Source: a virus
DNA: 30,724 nt
IMG/VR virus record: IMGVR_UViG_3300036045_000255
Coordinates: 1-30,724 of that record
Strand: one strand, 5' to 3'
A program made the translations under genes and the position numbers. Shown piece by piece: positions 8,518 to 16,378 of this stretch. The notes under the pieces are model-generated. The model saw nothing but the letters and a program-made list of their open reading frames with translations, had not been told where the DNA came from and did no database searches. Within the stretch, counting starts at the first letter, position 1; each line of letters opens with the position of its first letter.

Positions 8518-8946
8518 TCAGGCCAGGGGGCCGGTCGTGGTGTAGTGCAGGACGACGGTGATCACCGCCGCCTTCAGGGCCGCCGCGCCCTCGACAGTCA
8601 GATCGACCGAGGCCGGGGCCTCCGGTTCGACCCAGTCACAAAGGCCGCCAAGGGTGGGGTCGGCTTCAATCGCCGCGCCGATGGCGGTGATCAGGTCATC
8701 AAAGGCGCTGGCCCGGCCGGTGCCCGCCTGGACGACGACCTCCAGCTCGGCGCGGTGCTGGTAGTGGTAGCGCAGGGGCGACAGCGTCACTTCCGGCTCG
8801 CCCGGCTGACCATCGCGCAGGATGATCAGCCCGGCCGCGGGGATCCGCTCGGGCAGCACCTCGTCACGCAGGGTGAGGGCGGCAAGCGACTGCAACCGCG
8901 CAAGCAGCGCGGCGAGGACGGTTTCGCGGGTGGCGGGCATTGACAT
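8518..8946 (-). CDS. Probable tail terminator / minor tail protein (142 aa)
   Basis: The protein begins MSMPATRETVLAALLARLQS and has the alternating helix-strand pattern of small tail terminator proteins that cap the tube before joining to the head. I recognise it mainly by position, just upstream of the tube gene, and by size; related proteins are often given misleading enzyme names. There are two possible starts, ATG 8946 and ATG 8940. On the minus strand GGGAGG lies 11 nt before the first and GAGG 9 nt before the second, so the start is uncertain by two codons. Upstream is the divergent toxin cassette, so this gene may need its own promoter or readthrough from the head genes across the insertion. 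Confidence 0.65.
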   Translation of the reverse strand: MSMPATRETVLAALLARLQSLAALTLRDEVLPERIPAAGLIILRDGQPGEPEVTLSPLRYHYQHRAELEVVVQAGTGRASAFDDLITAIGAAIEADPTLGGLCDWVEPEAPASVDLTVEGAAALKAAVITVVLHYTTTGPLA

Positions 8947-8986
8947 AAACCTCGCAGCCTCCCTTTAGAGGTTGCCGTGTTGCAGG

Positions 8987-8998
8987 CACCGTACGGTG
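8987..8998. promoter_or_regulatory. Perfect 12-bp palindrome in the divergent intergenic region
   Basis: CACCGTACGGTG is a perfect palindrome midway between the divergently read tail terminator gene (start 8946) and toxin gene (start 9059). It is a candidate operator or part of a promoter for the toxin cassette. No convincing -35/-10 pair could be assigned to either strand in the surrounding 112 bp. A palindrome of this size in high-GC DNA may be chance. Confidence 0.3.
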
Positions 8999-9058
8999 GG
9001 GTGAACGCTTCTTTACCAACTGCCTCTACAAACCACCCGCGGGTCAGCGGGAGGTTCC

Positions 9059-10738
9059 ATGCAGCACAACTTACGGGAATTTCTCCGCCACGGCGGCAGC
9101 GGGCAGTACGTTTTCGTGCGGCAGAACGGGACCGTGTTCGGCTATCGCGCGGGCTTTTCTATCAAGTCGACTTTCCATGGCTACGCGGACCTGCGAGCCG
9201 ATTTCACCGACCGATTGGACCGCGTGATCGCCGACAACAGCCGGATGCTGTTGAACGCCTTGACGCCCCCGGACACCGTGCCGTGGGTGACCGAAGCCGA
9301 CCTGCGCGATGTTTCGGACGCGAAGGAAGAGGCGTTGCGCCAGTGGGACACTCGCCTGACGGCCATCTTCGAGGAATATGAGACCCACCCGCAGCGCCTT
9401 CGCCCCCTGCGAACCGCCATGGAAGAACGCTTGCTTCGGGCCTTCGCAGGGCTCGTCAACCAGCTTCGGCAGCAGGATTTGGGGATCGAGCGGTACATCT
9501 GGCGTTCCCAGGACGACGCGAAGGTCCGTGACAGCCATGCAGAGTACGACGATCAGGTGTTTCGCTGGGACGAGCCGCCCGCAGGCGGCCATCCGGGACA
9601 GGCGCACAACTGTCGGTGTTTCGCAGAGCCCATCGCGCCAGGATCGCGGAATGATGTGATACTGGCAGAACTTGCCCTTCCAGCCGAGGCTCCCGTGGAC
9701 GCCATCTTGCGTCGCCTTGGTCTCCGTGCCGTCGCGATCACACCGCTTGGAGCTGCCGCCCTGGCGGCTTTGGCCGCCAGCGATGCCCTGAAGGAATTCA
9801 CGCGTCTGGCCACCGAACGCCGCCTGCAACGTGCGGCCGAAATCCTTGGCGTCGATCCCGGATCGGCCGAAGGGCTCCTTGCGGCTATGGCTCACGAACT
9901 GGTGCAGGAAGCAGTCATCTCTGGTCTCGGGTCAAGTTTGCCGAAGTCGGTTGAGGCTGCACAGATCGCAGGGCAGGCGGCCGCGCTATACGAGATGTTG
10001 AACCCCGGCACCATCGTGCGTGTCATCGAAGGGGACAGGGCCGCACAACTCGCCCTGGGAGACTTCGTGCAGCGGGCATACAGCGCTTTTTCAGAAGGCC
10101 GATTGCGACTGCAGGACGGCACGATTGCCCAAGGCTGGGTCGAGGTTTTCCCCGAACTCACCGAGGGCGAGCGCCGGTTGGGTGAACTTCCCGGCTTCAC
10201 GCCGGAACGCATCGACCAGTGGCTGGAAACCTACCCGGCCGAGGTGCTTGGCCTGCCGAACCACACGGGTTCGCCCCCTGTCGAAGATCCTACCGGCAAC
10301 ATCATCTCCACGCCGATCCCGGATGAAGCGGGGCCGAACATTGTCGAGGTGCGACCCGGCGAGCCTACGCCGATCGGCCCCAACGATGACGACGCGACAC
10401 GGCGTGCCATTCAGCGCGAGAACGAGTCCGCGCAACTTCTCGCCGGAAGTGGCCTTGACGTTGTGCAGAACCCGGTAGTGTCGGGGCCGAAGAAACCCGA
10501 CTATCTGATCAATGGCGAGATTTATGATCATTATGCGCCATCGACGGATGTGCCTCGGAACATTTGGAGCGAAGTTCAAGGCAAGGTAGAGAGGGGGCAA
10601 ACGAACAACGTCGTCATCAGTCTTCGGGACAGCGATGTGCAGGAGGAGGCTTTGCGCAGGCAGTTTGAAGAATGGCCAATCGAAGGTCTGAGAGAAGTCA
10701 TCATCATTCGCCGGGACGGCACCATAGGGAGACTCTGA
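9059..10738 (+). CDS. MuF-domain polymorphic toxin with C-terminal CdiA-type tRNase domain
   Basis: This 559-aa protein is modular. Around residues 145-192 it has a Mu F / SPP1 gp7-like head-morphogenesis motif, RYIWRSQDDAKVRDSHAEYD, ending with GQAHNCRCF. A long helical middle follows, with a Pro/Gly-rich linker around residues 400-440. The last 112 residues, starting at about 448 (RRAIQRENESAQLLAGSGLD), match the CdiA C-terminal tRNase family: KKPDYLINGEIYDHYAP, NIWSEVQGKVERGQ, FEEWPIEGLREVIIIRRDG. Candidate PD-(D/E)xK-type catalytic residues are E454, D481, D490 and K509. A clear GGAGG lies 4 nt before ATG 9059. It is read against the flanking phage genes and overlaps a small downstream gene. 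Known MuF toxins are thought to be packaged in or released with phage particles; here the target (tRNA) and delivery are inference. Confidence 0.85.
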   Translation: MQHNLREFLRHGGSGQYVFVRQNGTVFGYRAGFSIKSTFHGYADLRADFTDRLDRVIADNSRMLLNALTPPDTVPWVTEADLRDVSDAKEEALRQWDTRLTAIFEEYETHPQRLRPLRTAMEERLLRAFAGLVNQLRQQDLGIERYIWRSQDDAKVRDSHAEYDDQVFRWDEPPAGGHPGQAHNCRCFAEPIAPGSRNDVILAELALPAEAPVDAILRRLGLRAVAITPLGAAALAALAASDALKEFTRLATERRLQRAAEILGVDPGSAEGLLAAMAHELVQEAVISGLGSSLPKSVEAAQIAGQAAALYEMLNPGTIVRVIEGDRAAQLALGDFVQRAYSAFSEGRLRLQDGTIAQGWVEVFPELTEGERRLGELPGFTPERIDQWLETYPAEVLGLPNHTGSPPVEDPTGNIISTPIPDEAGPNIVEVRPGEPTPIGPNDDDATRRAIQRENESAQLLAGSGLDVVQNPVVSGPKKPDYLINGEIYDHYAPSTDVPRNIWSEVQGKVERGQTNNVVISLRDSDVQEEALRRQFEEWPIEGLREVIIIRRDGTIGRL

Positions 10739-11046
10739 TGGCGATATTCTACACCGCCTATTCCGACTTAGACCTGCCTGACCTCACGCAGCGACTAAAC
10801 GCAGCAGCTAGGAGTGCCGGAGACGTCTGGGAAGCTTGGAGTGCAAGTGATGACCTGGGGCCGTTCCATTTGGAAATCATGGCCGAATATGGTGTTCAAG
10901 ACAGCTTCAAGAGCGAGTGTTTCACACGACACTCGAAAGACCATACCGTGCAGGCCCGACAGGCAATGCTTGCCTTCTTCGAGTCCTTGCCAGGACGAAA
11001 GCTGCTTCTGAACGGCGACGTGTTTGTCGCGTTCCGTCCCGCTTGA
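10738..11046 (+). CDS. Probable immunity protein for the MuF-CdiA toxin
   Basis: This 102-aa protein (MAIFYTAYSDLDLPDLTQRL ... RKLLLNGDVFVAFRPA) starts at ATG 10738-10740, overlapping the toxin stop as TGATG, with GGGAG about 6 nt upstream. It is small, mildly acidic in its first half, and has no signal peptide or membrane segment, so it should be cytoplasmic. Its job as antitoxin is inferred from the strict position after a CdiA-type nuclease domain. I do not recognise a specific immunity family with certainty. Base composition by eye is less GC-rich than the phage genes on either side, as often seen for toxin-immunity cargo. A frame open upstream to 10672 is only the out-of-frame toxin end. 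Confidence 0.75.
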   Translation: MAIFYTAYSDLDLPDLTQRLNAAARSAGDVWEAWSASDDLGPFHLEIMAEYGVQDSFKSECFTRHSKDHTVQARQAMLAFFESLPGRKLLLNGDVFVAFRPA

Positions 11047-11082
11047 CGCTTCGGCACTGAATCTGAGGTGCGATCCTGTCTT

Positions 11083-11712
11083 TCAAGGATTTGATGCGCG
11101 CCACCCCGCGACGATCCGCCCCGGCACGCCGTCGATGGCCTGTTCCGCATCCCGCGCCAGATCCAGCCGTTTGCGCAGCTTGACCTGCGGTACCAGCAGG
11201 AAGATCGGCGCAGTCACCAAGCCCCGGCCGGTTTTCGACCGTGATGCCACCGCCCGGCCCTTGCTGTTCAGCCGACCCTCTGCCACCAGCAGGCACGGCC
11301 CCCGGCGCCTATAGATGAACCGCAGGTTCAAACCGGTGCGTCGCTCCCATTCACTGGGGGTGATGCGGCCGCCGCGGGTGGATTTGCCTGCGGCGGGGGT
11401 GGGGATGGCCAGCCAGAACCCGTTTCGCGACCGGATCAACGGCCCCGCGTCATGCGCGCCGACGATCACCGGGGCGTTCGACCAGACCAGCGCCGCGGCG
11501 TTCAGGCTTTCGCCGCCCTTGGGATAGGTGGCTAGCCGGATAGAGTTGCCGAGCCGGGTGCCCAGCCCGGCGCCGGTAATCTGGCCGCGCCAAGCGGACT
11601 TCAAGTTCGTGCCCGCCTCGCGCATGGCGGTGGTGACGGCCCTTTCACCGGCAGCGATTTCCGCCTGCATCAGGGCGGCGAGGTCGGGGCTGATCTCGAG
11701 CTTCAGCTTCAT
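11083..11712 (-). CDS. DUF6441 family head-tail completion protein
   Basis: This 209-aa protein begins MKLKLEISPDLAALMQAEIA and contains WRGQITGAGLGTRLGNSIRL, FWLAIPTPAAGKSTRGGRIT, PSEWERRTGLNLRFIYRRRG and a basic C-terminus. I recognise it as the DUF6441 family found in lambda/GTA-like prophages next to the head-tail joining gene. The role, probably neck or tail completion, is by analogy to HK97 gp10-type proteins. ATG 11712 overlaps the preceding stop as ATGA. Downstream, instead of the tail terminator that would normally follow, is the convergent toxin cassette; only 36 bp separate its TGA from the immunity gene stop and no good terminator hairpin is visible there. Confidence 0.78.
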   Translation of the reverse strand: MKLKLEISPDLAALMQAEIAAGERAVTTAMREAGTNLKSAWRGQITGAGLGTRLGNSIRLATYPKGGESLNAAALVWSNAPVIVGAHDAGPLIRSRNGFWLAIPTPAAGKSTRGGRITPSEWERRTGLNLRFIYRRRGPCLLVAEGRLNSKGRAVASRSKTGRGLVTAPIFLLVPQVKLRKRLDLARDAEQAIDGVPGRIVAGWRASNP

Positions 11713-12023
11713 GCAGGCCTCAGGTCCAGCGTCCAGATCAGCCGTTCGCGGTCGCGCAGCGGCTCTCCCTGGATCACATTGCTGTCCGCGCCGATGACGA
11801 TCACGTCACCCGGGCGCGGGGCGGGCAGGTCGGCCACGCGCACATCGACCACCGTCGTGTCGCTGACGAACCGCCCCGCGCCGAAGTCGGTGACGCGGTC
11901 GGGCGCGCGGCGGATGACGCGGATCGGGCGTTCGTCGGATGTGGTGGCCGAGATCCAGAGGGCCGGGGCCGCCATGGAGGCATGGGTGAAGATGCGGTCC
12001 ATGGCGGCAGCGAAGACGGACAT
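11709..12023 (-). CDS. Head-tail joining protein (gpFII-like)
   Basis: This 104-aa protein begins MSVFAAAMDRIFTHASMAAP and ends IWTLDLRPA. The beta-rich middle, with DVRVADLPAPRPGDVIVIG, is typical of lambda gpFII-like joining proteins, which bind the connector and receive the tail. Similar prophage proteins carry the misleading name of ATP-binding sugar transporter. It lies 11 bp after the capsid gene and overlaps DUF6441 by 4 bp, so translation is probably coupled. Confidence 0.75.
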   Translation of the reverse strand: MSVFAAAMDRIFTHASMAAPALWISATTSDERPIRVIRRAPDRVTDFGAGRFVSDTTVVDVRVADLPAPRPGDVIVIGADSNVIQGEPLRDRERLIWTLDLRPA

Positions 12024-12034
12024 GGGTGCGTCCG

Positions 12035-13060
12035 TCAGTTCGACGTGTGGAGGCGGATCGCCAGCCGGGGCCGCTTGTTGACCGGCAGGATCGACGCCTC
12101 GGTCATCACGTCGATCCAGCGGCCCTTCTCGTCGAGATGCTGGCGGGCATAGAGCGGCAGGCCGATGGTGTTGGCGGTTTCCAGGAGGTTCGCCGGGCCG
12201 CCGTAGGTGGTGAAGGTGTCCATCGTGCCGAGCGGGAAGGCGATCCCTTCGTTCGCCGGGACCAGCCGTTCGGTGGCCTTGGTCGAGAGGGTGACGGTGC
12301 CGGAATATTCCTCGAAGAGGATCCCGGCGAAGGGGAAGTTGCGGCGCACATCCTCGCGCAGGGGCTGGGCACCGGTCGAGGCGTAGAACTTGTAGGCCTC
12401 TTCGGTCTTGGGATGCGCGATCAGCTTGTCGAAGAACTCGCGGCTGACGAGGGCGTGGACCGAGGTCATCGCTTCGCCCAAGAGGTTGTCTTCGATGGCC
12501 CGCAGCACCTCGCGGACCTTGCCCTGCACGTTCGTTCCGGCAGTGCCCAGCACGAAGTCGACCGAGATCTGCGCCAGGCCGAATTCGGTGAAGTAGTTGT
12601 AGAGGGTGGTCCCGGCGCCGTCCTTCACGATTCCGCGGAGCGCGTTCATCTCCATGTATTCGCGGGTCTGGGCGTGCTTGCGGCGCATCAGCAGAAGCTT
12701 GCGGTTCATCACCTCGACCAGCGGATCGGCCGCATCGAACGCGCCGCTCAGCGCGGGGGCGCCTTGGATGTCGGCAGGCAGGACCACGTCGTCATGCGGG
12801 ATCCACGGCAGGGCAAAGCTGCGCATGGACCGACCCTCGCGGGTGCCGACCGTGGCCGGGCCGCCGAGGGGGACGGAGGGCAGAAGGCTCAGGACGCCTT
12901 CGTATTGCTCGATGATGACCGAGCGCTGGCTGACGCCTTCGAAGCGGAAGAGGCCGATCTGTGCGAGGCGGGTATAGAGGTTGGGCAGGATGTTGATGGC
13001 CTGCGTCATCTCGGCCAGCGAATAGCCGCCAGCGTCGAAGGGATTGCGGACGAGGGTCAT
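12035..13060 (-). CDS. Major capsid protein, lambda gpE type
   Basis: This 341-aa protein has exactly the length of lambda gpE and the pattern of the phage capsid E family: NPFDAGGYSLAEMTQAINIL, GLFRFEGVSQRSVIIEQYEG, LPSVPLGGPATVGTREGRSM, then VMNRKLLLMRRKHAQTREYM and a C-terminal FAGILFEEYSGTV and EGIAFPLGTMDTFTTYGGPA. It builds the icosahedral shell with the HK97 fold. ATG 13060 has GGAG about 7 nt upstream. It follows the decoration gene, as in lambda (D then E). It is intact. This head type differs from the HK97-type capsid of the true RcGTA. Confidence 0.93.
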   Translation of the reverse strand: MTLVRNPFDAGGYSLAEMTQAINILPNLYTRLAQIGLFRFEGVSQRSVIIEQYEGVLSLLPSVPLGGPATVGTREGRSMRSFALPWIPHDDVVLPADIQGAPALSGAFDAADPLVEVMNRKLLLMRRKHAQTREYMEMNALRGIVKDGAGTTLYNYFTEFGLAQISVDFVLGTAGTNVQGKVREVLRAIEDNLLGEAMTSVHALVSREFFDKLIAHPKTEEAYKFYASTGAQPLREDVRRNFPFAGILFEEYSGTVTLSTKATERLVPANEGIAFPLGTMDTFTTYGGPANLLETANTIGLPLYARQHLDEKGRWIDVMTEASILPVNKRPRLAIRLHTSN

Positions 13061-13108
13061 GGTGGGGCTCCGGGGAATGAAGGGAGGGGCGCGGCCGGGT
13101 GGGCAGCG

Positions 13109-13489
13109 TCAGACGCCGTCGCGGGCGATGATGCCGACGGCGGCCAGCTGGGTGATCTTGGCGGCGATCTTTGCCGCGTCGTTGACGGTGGCCTCGTAGG
13201 CGAGGGCGGCGCGCGAGACGATGGCCGGGCCGCGCGTGACCACGATGCCAACGGCGTCTGCCAGCGTGGCGTTCACTGGGTAGAGGAGCACGGCGACGGC
13301 CGTTTGCGAACCGTCGGCACCGGTCGCGGGCGAGAGGGTGTATTTGCCGCTGGCGGTGATGCGGCCCAGGACCGACCCTGCTGGATAGGACAGGCCAAGC
13401 TGCAGGGTGATCACCTCGCGGGTGTAGTTCGGGTTGACCTCATATTTGAGGACATCGCCCATGCTGGGCGGTTCCGTCAGGACGGGCAT
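13109..13489 (-). CDS. Head decoration protein, lambda gpD type
   Basis: This 126-aa protein begins MPVLTEPPSMGDVLKYEVNP and continues NYTREVITLQLGLSYPAGSV and LGRITASGKYTL, the usual pattern of the gpD head decoration family, which forms trimers on the expanded capsid surface and stabilises packaged heads. ATG 13489 has GGAG about 8 nt upstream. It sits between the protease/scaffold gene and the capsid gene, as in lambda. It is a little longer than lambda gpD (110 aa). Confidence 0.88.
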   Translation of the reverse strand: MPVLTEPPSMGDVLKYEVNPNYTREVITLQLGLSYPAGSVLGRITASGKYTLSPATGADGSQTAVAVLLYPVNATLADAVGIVVTRGPAIVSRAALAYEATVNDAAKIAAKITQLAAVGIIARDGV

Positions 13490-13542
13490 GGTTCAGTCTC
13501 CAGGATGTTGGGGGTGGGGGCGCCCGATCCGGGCAGTGCGCG

Positions 13543-13917
13543 TCAGCGCGAGGCGGCGGCCGACTTTTTCGCGGCTGCGACGATGGGGCTTTCCTTGGTG
13601 CCAGCCGCAGGAGCGGTGGCGATGATGCCCGCGGCATCACTCCGGGCGGCAAGATCGGCCAGGACCTTGGCGCGCAGGGCTTCCGGCTTCACGCCCTTGG
13701 CCACGGCATCGGCGGCATCGATCTGGATGCCGAGCCGGGCGGCCTGCGCGCAGACTTGCGCGACCTCCGCCGCCTCGGCCCGGATCGCTTCGGGCGACAT
13801 CGCGGCCGCCGCGGTTTGCGGCGGCGCGCTTGCCGCGGGCGGGGCCGGTTCCGGCGGGGTGCTGGCGGCAGGCGCAGTCGCAGGCTGCGCATGGTCTTCG
13901 GGGGCAGTGGTCATCAT
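13543..13917 (-). CDS. Possible internally started capsid scaffold (Nu3-like)
   Basis: Within the protease gene, two adjacent in-frame ATG codons (13917 and 13914; protein MMTTAPEDHAQPATAPAAS) mark the junction between protease and the helical C-terminal region. They are preceded on the minus strand by the purine run AAGGGAAAGGG (13932-13922), 4 to 7 nt upstream, a good ribosome binding site for this genome. The product would be about 124 aa, alanine-rich and helical, as expected for a scaffold. This mirrors lambda Nu3 inside gene C. Use of the start is inference. Confidence 0.5.
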   Translation of the reverse strand: MMTTAPEDHAQPATAPAASTPPEPAPPAASAPPQTAAAAMSPEAIRAEAAEVAQVCAQAARLGIQIDAADAVAKGVKPEALRAKVLADLAARSDAAGIIATAPAAGTKESPIVAAAKKSAAASR

Positions 13918-14868
13918 CGGGCCCTTTCCCTTGGGGTTGGATTTGAGGGTGGATGTGCCGCGGGGTGCGGCGACGAAAGCGCGGAAGGCGGTGACGGGAT
14001 CGGCCACCTCATCTGCGAGACCGGCGAACACCGCCGCCTCCCCGCGGAACACAGCCGCCTCGGTGCCCAGCGCGCGTTGAGTGTCGAGGCGGCGGCCGCG
14101 CCCTTCGGCGACAGTCTCGGCGAAGAGCTGGCGCAAATCCTCGAGTTCACCCGCGATCCGGGCGCGGACGGCCTCGGGAAGCGGTTGATAGGGGTTCGCA
14201 TCGACCTTGCGGGCCCCGGCATGGATCAGCGTGACGGCGATGCCCTTCTGGTCAAGCGCCCCGCTCATGTCGCTGTGCATGGCGACGACGCCGATGCTGC
14301 CGACAGCGCCGGTGCGGGGCAGGATGATCCGGTCGGTCTGAGAAGCCAGCGTGTAGGCGGCGGACAATGCGTGATCGGCCACGAAGGCGTGGACCGGCTT
14401 CTGTGCCCGGGCGGACCGGATGCGGTCTGCCAGATCGAAGGCCCCCGCGACCTCACCACCGAAGCTGTCGATATCGAGGGCGATGCCGCGGATCGCAGGA
14501 TTGGCCAGCGCCGCCTGCAACTGCGCCGCGATCCCCTCATAGGAGGTCAGGCCCGAGGATTGCCCGATCCAGGCACCGCGATGCACCAGCGTGCCCGCGA
14601 TCTCGATGACGGCGATCCCATCCACCACAGCGAAGGGCTGGCTGCCGTTCCGCGCCTGACGGCTGGTCAGGTCGTCGCCGAAGAGAGAGGCGCGGGCAGG
14701 GAGGTTGGCGGCATCCCGGTCTTCGGGCGAGATTTCCATACCTTCGATGCTGATGTCCCGCCCGGTAATCCGCGGGCCAAGGCCAGTCAGGAAGGCCAGC
14801 GCCTTGGCAGGGTCGATCATCAGCGGCGTGTTGAAAGCGCGCTGGGCGATCTGGGTGTGATGCATCAT
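13543..14868 (-). CDS. Prohead protease, S49 (SppA/lambda gpC type) with C-terminal scaffold region
   Basis: This 441-aa protein starts at ATG 14868, overlapping the portal stop as ATGA. Residues about 80-300 form an S49 serine peptidase: IAVIEIAGTLVHRGAW, IRGIALDIDSFGGEVAGAFD, catalytic Ser169 in ADHALSAAYTLA, GAVGSIGVVAMHSDMS, and the likely dyad Lys221 in IHAGARKVDANPYQPLP. After residue 305 comes an Ala/Pro-rich linker and a helical C-terminus (RAEAAEVAQVCAQAARLGIQ), which resembles a capsid scaffold. In lambda, gene C encodes the protease and Nu3 scaffold starts inside it, and the same design seems present here. It matures the prohead by cleaving scaffold and itself. Longer upstream frame extensions overlap the portal gene and are not likely real. 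Confidence 0.9.
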   Translation of the reverse strand: MMHHTQIAQRAFNTPLMIDPAKALAFLTGLGPRITGRDISIEGMEISPEDRDAANLPARASLFGDDLTSRQARNGSQPFAVVDGIAVIEIAGTLVHRGAWIGQSSGLTSYEGIAAQLQAALANPAIRGIALDIDSFGGEVAGAFDLADRIRSARAQKPVHAFVADHALSAAYTLASQTDRIILPRTGAVGSIGVVAMHSDMSGALDQKGIAVTLIHAGARKVDANPYQPLPEAVRARIAGELEDLRQLFAETVAEGRGRRLDTQRALGTEAAVFRGEAAVFAGLADEVADPVTAFRAFVAAPRGTSTLKSNPKGKGPMMTTAPEDHAQPATAPAASTPPEPAPPAASAPPQTAAAAMSPEAIRAEAAEVAQVCAQAARLGIQIDAADAVAKGVKPEALRAKVLADLAARSDAAGIIATAPAAGTKESPIVAAAKKSAAASR

Positions 14869-16376
14869 GCGTTCTCCGCGGGCCGGGGTTCCCGGTCCTC
14901 GCCATCCTCTTCCCGATTGCCGTCTTCCTGCTGATCTTGCTGCCGGTCGTTGGCGCCACCCGGCCCAGCGCCGCCACCCGCCGCCTGTGCGGGCGATCCG
15001 GGCCGCCGGAAGTCTAGGCCCAGTTCCGCCTCGCGCTTGCGCTCGGCGGCGATTTCGCGGTCGACCTGTTCGGCGTCGTAGCCGCGTTCGGCGATGGCCT
15101 GCGTGCGGGATTTCAGGCCCGCCTCGATCTGCAGGATCTCGGCCGCGGCATCCTTGGCCGGGTCGATCCAGTCCCATTTGGTGGGGAGCCAGTCGCAGGC
15201 GAGGTATTGCCGCCGCTCCTTGGCAAAGCCCGGCAGGTCGATGGCACCGGCCAGCACCGCCATGTCCATCCAGCGGGTCCAGACCGCGCGGCAGAGCTGA
15301 TAGACCATCACCGAATGCTGGAAGGCCGAGATCCGGCGGCGGAAGTCTACGAGCGCAATGCGAGCGTTCGAGAAGTTCCCCTTGGCGGTGTCACCGGTCA
15401 GGTAGCCATAGGGCACGCCCAGCGCCGCGCCGATCTGCAACAGCGTCCGGTACTGGAATGGCTCATAGGTGCTGCCGGAGTCAGGGGTAGACGGAGTGGT
15501 GACATCCTCACCGGGATCGAGCCGCACCACCTGGCCCGGCTCCACCTCGAGATCGTCCTCTGCTGGATCGAGGGCGGTTTCCGGCGCTGGCGAGGTGATG
15601 AACATCGCGAACATCGCCGCGGTCTTCTTCCGCTCGAGTTCCGCGTCGTCATAGAGATCGAGGGTGAAGAGCTTCACTACCGCCGCAGCAAAGCGCGACA
15701 CGCCGCGCAGCTGGCCAGCCTCGACTGGGTCAAGGATGTGGATCACCTCGGAGGCTGGAACCCACACCGTCTCGCCCGCCAGCCCCGGATCGGTCATGTC
15801 GCCCGGGTGGCGGCGCAGGAAGTGATAGGCCACCCGCCGCCCGATCCCATCGAACTCTATGCCCTGCCGGATCGACCCCGCGCCGGGCAACGTGCGCGTC
15901 AGGTCCTGGGGCAGCATTTCTGACGGCAGCATCTGCAGCTGCATCGGTACGGTCAGCCCATCTTCGGGACGCCGCGTGCGGATGCGCAGGAAGACCTCGC
16001 CTGCCAGAAACACCTCGCGCGCCGCCCTACGCTGCAGGCCGAAGAAGTCTGTCAGCCCCTCGGCATCGGCCTCGTCGGTCCAGGCGAGCCAGAGCTTCTG
16101 CAACTCCTCCTTCTTGCCGGGATCGGTGATCTTGGACGAGGGCTTGATCCCGTCGCCCACGACATGGTTGGCAAAGGCATCGACCGCATTCGCGGCATAG
16201 CCGTTGTTCCGCACCAGCCAGCGGGCGCGGGCGGTGATCGTCTCGCCCGATGCCGCGATCAGCGTGTTCACATGCGCCCGGGTCGCGCGGAACCCGCGCA
16301 TGCGGCGATGGGACTGCGCCGCGTCAAACCCGCCGATGATGGACCCGAGCCGCTGGCGGAAGGCGTCGAGCACCAT
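14865..16376 (-). CDS. Portal protein, lambda gpB type
   Basis: This protein of about 503 aa forms the dodecameric portal through which DNA is packaged. Recognisable segments are SHRRMRGFRATRAHVNTLIA, ARWLVRNNGYAANAVDAFAN, HVVGDGIKPSS, FLAGEVFLRIRTRRPEDGL, VIHILDPVEAGQLRGVSRFA and GVPYGYLTGDTAKGNFSNAR, all typical of the lambda-type portal family. The C-terminus is low-complexity and charged (RQQDQQEDGNREEDGEDREP). The start used is ATG 16376; a GTG at 16382 overlapping the upstream stop as GTGA is an alternative adding two codons. It is intact, with length like lambda gpB (533 aa). Confidence 0.92.
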   Translation of the reverse strand: MVLDAFRQRLGSIIGGFDAAQSHRRMRGFRATRAHVNTLIAASGETITARARWLVRNNGYAANAVDAFANHVVGDGIKPSSKITDPGKKEELQKLWLAWTDEADAEGLTDFFGLQRRAAREVFLAGEVFLRIRTRRPEDGLTVPMQLQMLPSEMLPQDLTRTLPGAGSIRQGIEFDGIGRRVAYHFLRRHPGDMTDPGLAGETVWVPASEVIHILDPVEAGQLRGVSRFAAAVVKLFTLDLYDDAELERKKTAAMFAMFITSPAPETALDPAEDDLEVEPGQVVRLDPGEDVTTPSTPDSGSTYEPFQYRTLLQIGAALGVPYGYLTGDTAKGNFSNARIALVDFRRRISAFQHSVMVYQLCRAVWTRWMDMAVLAGAIDLPGFAKERRQYLACDWLPTKWDWIDPAKDAAAEILQIEAGLKSRTQAIAERGYDAEQVDREIAAERKREAELGLDFRRPGSPAQAAGGGAGPGGANDRQQDQQEDGNREEDGEDREPRPAENA

Positions 16377-16378
16377 GG

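Noticed and set aside
11047-11082. Terminator between immunity gene and DUF6441
   Set aside because: No stem of useful length found in the 36-bp gap.
12026-14080. 684-codon plus-strand open frame opposite capsid and decoration genes
   Set aside because: It spans several well-identified minus-strand genes and has no recognisable domain.
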